Source: an uncultured Flavobacteriales bacterium (GTDB taxonomy: Bacteria; Bacteroidota; Bacteroidia; Flavobacteriales_D; Sanyastnellaceae). From it: a stretch of 8,982 bases of DNA. The translations under genes and the position numbers were made by a program. Location: assembly GCA_937996585.1 (NCBI GenBank), contig CALKUW010000232.1:1-8982 (forward strand), in the 5' to 3' direction. Shown in pieces: positions 6,549 through 8,982 of the stretch (position 1 is the stretch's first letter; each line of letters begins with the position of its first letter). The notes beneath the pieces are model-generated. The model was not told the DNA's origin. It did not search any database and was given only the letters and a program-made list of their open reading frames with translations.

Positions 6549-8144
6549 CTACTGCTTGTACAAGACTAAAGCCCTCATCAGCGGTGGTTGCCACGGGTGG
6601 GAGAACAGCTTGTCCAAGCCCCCCACATCACGCCGCGCAGCCATCACGTTGACGTTGACCGCGAGCGGGATCCACACTGCCGACTCCACCACCAACGCTT
6701 GAGCGACGATGAAAGCCTCTCGGCGGAGGGCGTCATCGAGAGCGTTGGAAGACAGGTTGAGCAGGGTGTCAATGACATCGTTCTTCCACTGGCCAAAGTT
6801 GCTAGAACCGATATTCACTGAGTGAGTAAGGAACGTGAGGTACGGTTGGCCCATCCACCAGGTATTGCGGAAGATACCAAGGTCGTAGTTAGCGGCCCGA
6901 GCACGGTCATACGTCGCGCCCACTTCGGCCAGCTCCAAGTTAACCTTGATCCCCACCCTGGCAAGCTGGGTCTGTACGACCTGCGCTGCTGCCTTCCACT
7001 GATCGACGTTGGAGAAAGAGATAAGGGTCAGCTCCAAACGGCGGCCGTCCTTCATCCTCACGCCATCGCGGTCGACGGTGGTCCACCCGGCCTGTTCGAG
7101 ATAAGCTATTGCCTTTTCGAGGTCGTACGCGTAGGCGATCTCCTCGACGCCCTTCCAGTACCCAGTCGTGCCGGGCCCCACAAGACCGTATAAGGGGAGC
7201 GCGATCCCGAACCAAGCACTCCTAACAATCTCCTCCTTATTGATGGCGTGCGCGATGGCGAGTCGTATACGCTTGTCGTTGAAGATCTCGCGCTTCATGT
7301 TGCAGACGAGATACTGCACGCTGTACGTCGGTGCCATCTTGACCTGGAGGGTTGGGTTGGCAGCTATCTGCTGGTATCCCATCAGAGGGACGTCAAATGT
7401 GTAGTCGATATTCCCAGCCAGAATCTCCGCCAGGCGCGTAGCACCCTCCGGAATGATGCGCATCACGAGCTCGGTTGCGTAGGCCGGTCCAGCATGGTTC
7501 ATGTAGTCCGGTGCGTGGTTGTACGCCTCGAAGCGCTTTAGCACGATCCGATCTCCTCGGATCCAGCGATCGAATACGTACGGTCCTGTACCAACAAGAC
7601 CTTTGACCCCCACCTCCTCATCAACCATCCCAGCCAACCAGTCAGCCGGCATGATGCTTGCATGCGCATCTGCGATGTGGAAGAGGGCAAGGGGTTTGGG
7701 ATTGGCAAACTTGAAGATCACTGTGTAATCATCCGGGGTCTGGATCTCTGTGATCCCCCCGTACTTCGGACCAAGGTAGTTCTCGAGAGGGGATAGGCGG
7801 AAATACCGCTCGTAGGAGGCCTTGACGTCCCGAGACGTCATCTCTTGACCGTTATGGAAGAGGATCCCCCGCTTCAAATGGAACACCAGGGTCAGCTTAT
7901 CTTCGGACCACTCAAAGGATTGGACGAGAAGTGGTACAGGATTGAAGTTCGGGTCTATATCTAGGAGCGGTTCAGTGACATAGCTGAGCACAACCAGAGA
8001 ATGGAAACGGGTTGTCCGATGGGGATCCAGAAAATCCGGCTCCTCTTGAAACGCAGTCACCATCGGCTTTTGAGTTTGAGCGGTTCCACCTACTAAAAGC
8101 CCCGCAAGGCCTAAACCGACAACCATCAGTACAAGCTTTCTCAT
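6549..8144 (-). CDS. Family-5 extracellular solute-binding protein (DppA/OppA type)
   Basis: A 531-residue secreted substrate-binding protein of the peptide/nickel (family 5) type that delivers ligand to the permeases. Residues 1-23 form a signal peptide: MRK, a hydrophobic core to about 20, then TAQ as a plausible signal peptidase I site. There is no cysteine for lipidation. The mature start, MVTAFQEEPDFLDPHRTT (28-45), is the usual family opening. The family signature lies at 83-113, including LTLVFHLKRGILFHNGQ and SRDVKASYERY. GTGPYVFDRW and the LAIAHAINKEEIVRSAW helix further on are also typical. The ATG at 8144 is preferred to a TTG at 8159 because a full AAAGGAGG sits 4 nt upstream and the signal peptide then starts correctly. 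Length is normal. The ligand cannot be read; peptides are inferred from the peptidase neighbours. It is separated by 75 nt from the upstream racemase gene. Confidence 0.95.
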   Translation of the reverse strand: MRKLVLMVVGLGLAGLLVGGTAQTQKPMVTAFQEEPDFLDPHRTTRFHSLVVLSYVTEPLLDIDPNFNPVPLLVQSFEWSEDKLTLVFHLKRGILFHNGQEMTSRDVKASYERYFRLSPLENYLGPKYGGITEIQTPDDYTVIFKFANPKPLALFHIADAHASIMPADWLAGMVDEEVGVKGLVGTGPYVFDRWIRGDRIVLKRFEAYNHAPDYMNHAGPAYATELVMRIIPEGATRLAEILAGNIDYTFDVPLMGYQQIAANPTLQVKMAPTYSVQYLVCNMKREIFNDKRIRLAIAHAINKEEIVRSAWFGIALPLYGLVGPGTTGYWKGVEEIAYAYDLEKAIAYLEQAGWTTVDRDGVRMKDGRRLELTLISFSNVDQWKAAAQVVQTQLARVGIKVNLELAEVGATYDRARAANYDLGIFRNTWWMGQPYLTFLTHSVNIGSSNFGQWKNDVIDTLLNLSSNALDDALRREAFIVAQALVVESAVWIPLAVNVNVMAARRDVGGLDKLFSHPWQPPLMRALVLYKQ

Positions 8145-8163
8145 GACTCCTCCTTTCAAACAA

Positions 8164-8190
8164 AAGTGATCACGCTATAAGTGCTTCACG
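8164..8190. promoter_or_regulatory. Tandem GTG..CAC dyads upstream of the binding-protein gene (possible operator)
   Basis: The 75-nt gap upstream of the binding-protein gene contains two near-copies of one element: AAGTGATCACG (8164-8174) and AAGTGCTTCACG (8179-8190), with starts 15 bp apart. Each is a small dyad, GTG..CAC; the first contains the perfect palindrome GTGATCAC. This is the kind of arrangement a dimeric regulator could bind, and a regulator gene lies just upstream. I see no convincing promoter beside it, so operator function is a guess. Confidence 0.3.
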
Positions 8191-8219
8191 TTCGCCTTGC
8201 TCGTTTTCTCTTGTTTCGA

Positions 8220-8867
8220 TCACCCCCTTGTTCGAAAAATGTATGCAATGCCCATCGCCATCGCCACGACAGGATCCAGCACCACGATTGACAATGCCTC
8301 CCGGAGGGCCTTCGCAGCACCAATCGTGCTGAACCCAGTGCACGCAAGAGCGATTGCACCACAGCCCTCGTCGAGCAGCGCACTGGCTGCTCGAACCGTA
8401 ACGTCCAGCGCGCCGGGAAGTTCTGTGGTGCGGTGGACCCCTTCCACCTGCCGCCACGCTATCTGGCATCCCTGTAGAGACTCTACGACAGCCTTAGGCA
8501 CGTATGGACCAACGGTAAGAATGCCAAGCTTCGTCTCCAATGCTCGCCCCACAAACCCAAGGCAAGACCCCGCTCCCACCACGGGAACGGATAACATCCT
8601 CCTGAGTTCCTGTACCCCAGGGTCAGCAGCACAGCTTACTGCGATCACGTCTACGCAAGGAGCCAACTGTCGAGCCACACGGAGGATCTCAGGGATCGCT
8701 TGACGCTCCATCTCCTCGGTGTACAGGCCATCAGGGAAACCACCGATCGCTTCAGTGATCACGGTAAGGAACGGATATACCTTCTCAAGGATCCGGCCAT
8801 GAGCCTGCATCTGGTCATGATCGAGGCCGCTCACGACGCGAATAAGGCCCACCCGGATCCTGGTCAT
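8220..8867 (-). CDS. Asp/Glu racemase-superfamily protein, hydantoin-racemase-like (first copy)
   Basis: A 215-residue member of the Asp/Glu racemase superfamily. Both catalytic cysteine positions are present: Cys79 in VDVIAVSCAADPGVQELR and Cys176 in GAIALACTGFSTIG. The opening MTRIRVGLIRVVS, the VPVVGAGSCLGFVG stretch (94-107) and the TKLGILTVGPYVP strand (112-124) fit the two-domain fold. It is not a recent duplicate of the racemase at 2704-3402: identity is limited to the fold motifs, and the cysteine contexts differ (SCAADPG against YCFGNPA). Substrate is unknown; hydantoins, aspartate/glutamate or related acids are possible. The ATG at 8867 lies 2 nt after the regulator stop, with no good Shine-Dalgarno, which suggests coupled translation. 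A TTG at 8897 inside the regulator has GAGGAGG about 10 nt upstream and would add 10 residues; the family start favours the ATG. Confidence 0.84.
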   Translation of the reverse strand: MTRIRVGLIRVVSGLDHDQMQAHGRILEKVYPFLTVITEAIGGFPDGLYTEEMERQAIPEILRVARQLAPCVDVIAVSCAADPGVQELRRMLSVPVVGAGSCLGFVGRALETKLGILTVGPYVPKAVVESLQGCQIAWRQVEGVHRTTELPGALDVTVRAASALLDEGCGAIALACTGFSTIGAAKALREALSIVVLDPVVAMAMGIAYIFRTRG

Positions 8868-8869
8868 GT

Positions 8870-8980
8870 TCAAAACGTGGGAGGGCTGACTGCCCAAATA
8901 CCCACAGCCTCCTCATCTCCTATGTTCTCAAACCGGTGTGGCTGATCGCTCCGATAGGTAATGCTGTCACCGGCCTTGAG
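8870..8980 (-). CDS. C-terminal end of an XRE/cupin-type transcriptional regulator (cut by window edge)
   Basis: An open frame enters from the right edge and ends at TGA 8872-8870, giving the last 36 residues. It reads LKAGDSITYRSDQPHRF then ENIGDEEAVGIWAVSPPTF. The order AGDS, PHRF, N.GDE and the ending W...PP.F is characteristic of the C-terminal cupin of SutR/PuuR-like regulators, which carry an N-terminal helix-turn-helix and a small-molecule-binding cupin. The DNA-binding part is outside the window, so the XRE assignment rests on the usual pairing with this cupin. Its stop is 2 nt before the racemase ATG, so it is likely the first visible gene of the operon and a candidate local regulator. 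A stand-alone cupin protein is the main alternative. Confidence 0.75.
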   Translation of the reverse strand, partial: LKAGDSITYRSDQPHRFENIGDEEAVGIWAVSPPTF

Positions 8981-8982
8981 GA

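Noticed and set aside
8145..8219. Sigma-70-type promoter upstream of the binding-protein gene
   Set aside because: A TATAGC-like hexamer exists, but nothing resembling TTGACA lies at the right distance.

Overview
This window is one long, tightly packed minus-strand gene run, read from the right edge to the left edge. It looks like an uptake and breakdown operon for peptides or amino-acid derivatives. In transcription order it contains: the last 36 codons of an XRE/cupin-type regulator; an Asp/Glu (hydantoin-type) racemase-family protein; a family-5 solute-binding protein; the DppB-like and DppC-like permeases; an M20 deacylase/peptidase; a second Asp/Glu racemase-family protein; an M29 aminopeptidase; and a NicX-like relative of M29. 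After a 249-bp gap holding a decayed permease 3' end comes the start of a DUF1177 protein, cut by the left edge. Most spacings are 2 to 33 nt, several starts are coupled to the preceding stop, and every long plus-strand frame lies antisense to a recognisable gene.

The regulator would sense a ligand, and the binding protein with the two permeases would import a short peptide or amide-like compound. The M20 and M29 enzymes would cleave amide or peptide bonds. The two racemases would invert or process chiral products. The NicX-like protein may act on a ring or other non-peptide substrate. No ABC ATPase (DppD/DppF) is in the window, so these must lie outside it or be supplied in trans. The substrate cannot be read from the sequence.

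The window has two compositional halves. Hand-counted 60-base samples give roughly 47-67% GC from about 3420 to 8982 and about 58% in the DUF1177 gene. The block 539-3402 (second racemase, M29 and NicX-like genes) gives about 60-75%. The left edge of that block, the NicX-like stop codon, abuts a frameshifted remnant of a different dppC-type gene (about 360-530) lying just upstream of DUF1177. This suggests that a three-gene cassette was inserted or recombined into an older transporter/DUF1177 locus, truncating a permease gene.

The organism is bacterial, with moderately high GC and strong AGGAGG-type ribosome binding sites. The binding protein has a signal peptide but no lipobox cysteine, which favours a diderm bacterium or a phylum that uses non-lipidated binding proteins. 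A thermophilic or anaerobic deep-branching lineage is possible, but I cannot name a genus. I see no rRNA, tRNA, CRISPR array, insertion sequence or integrase.
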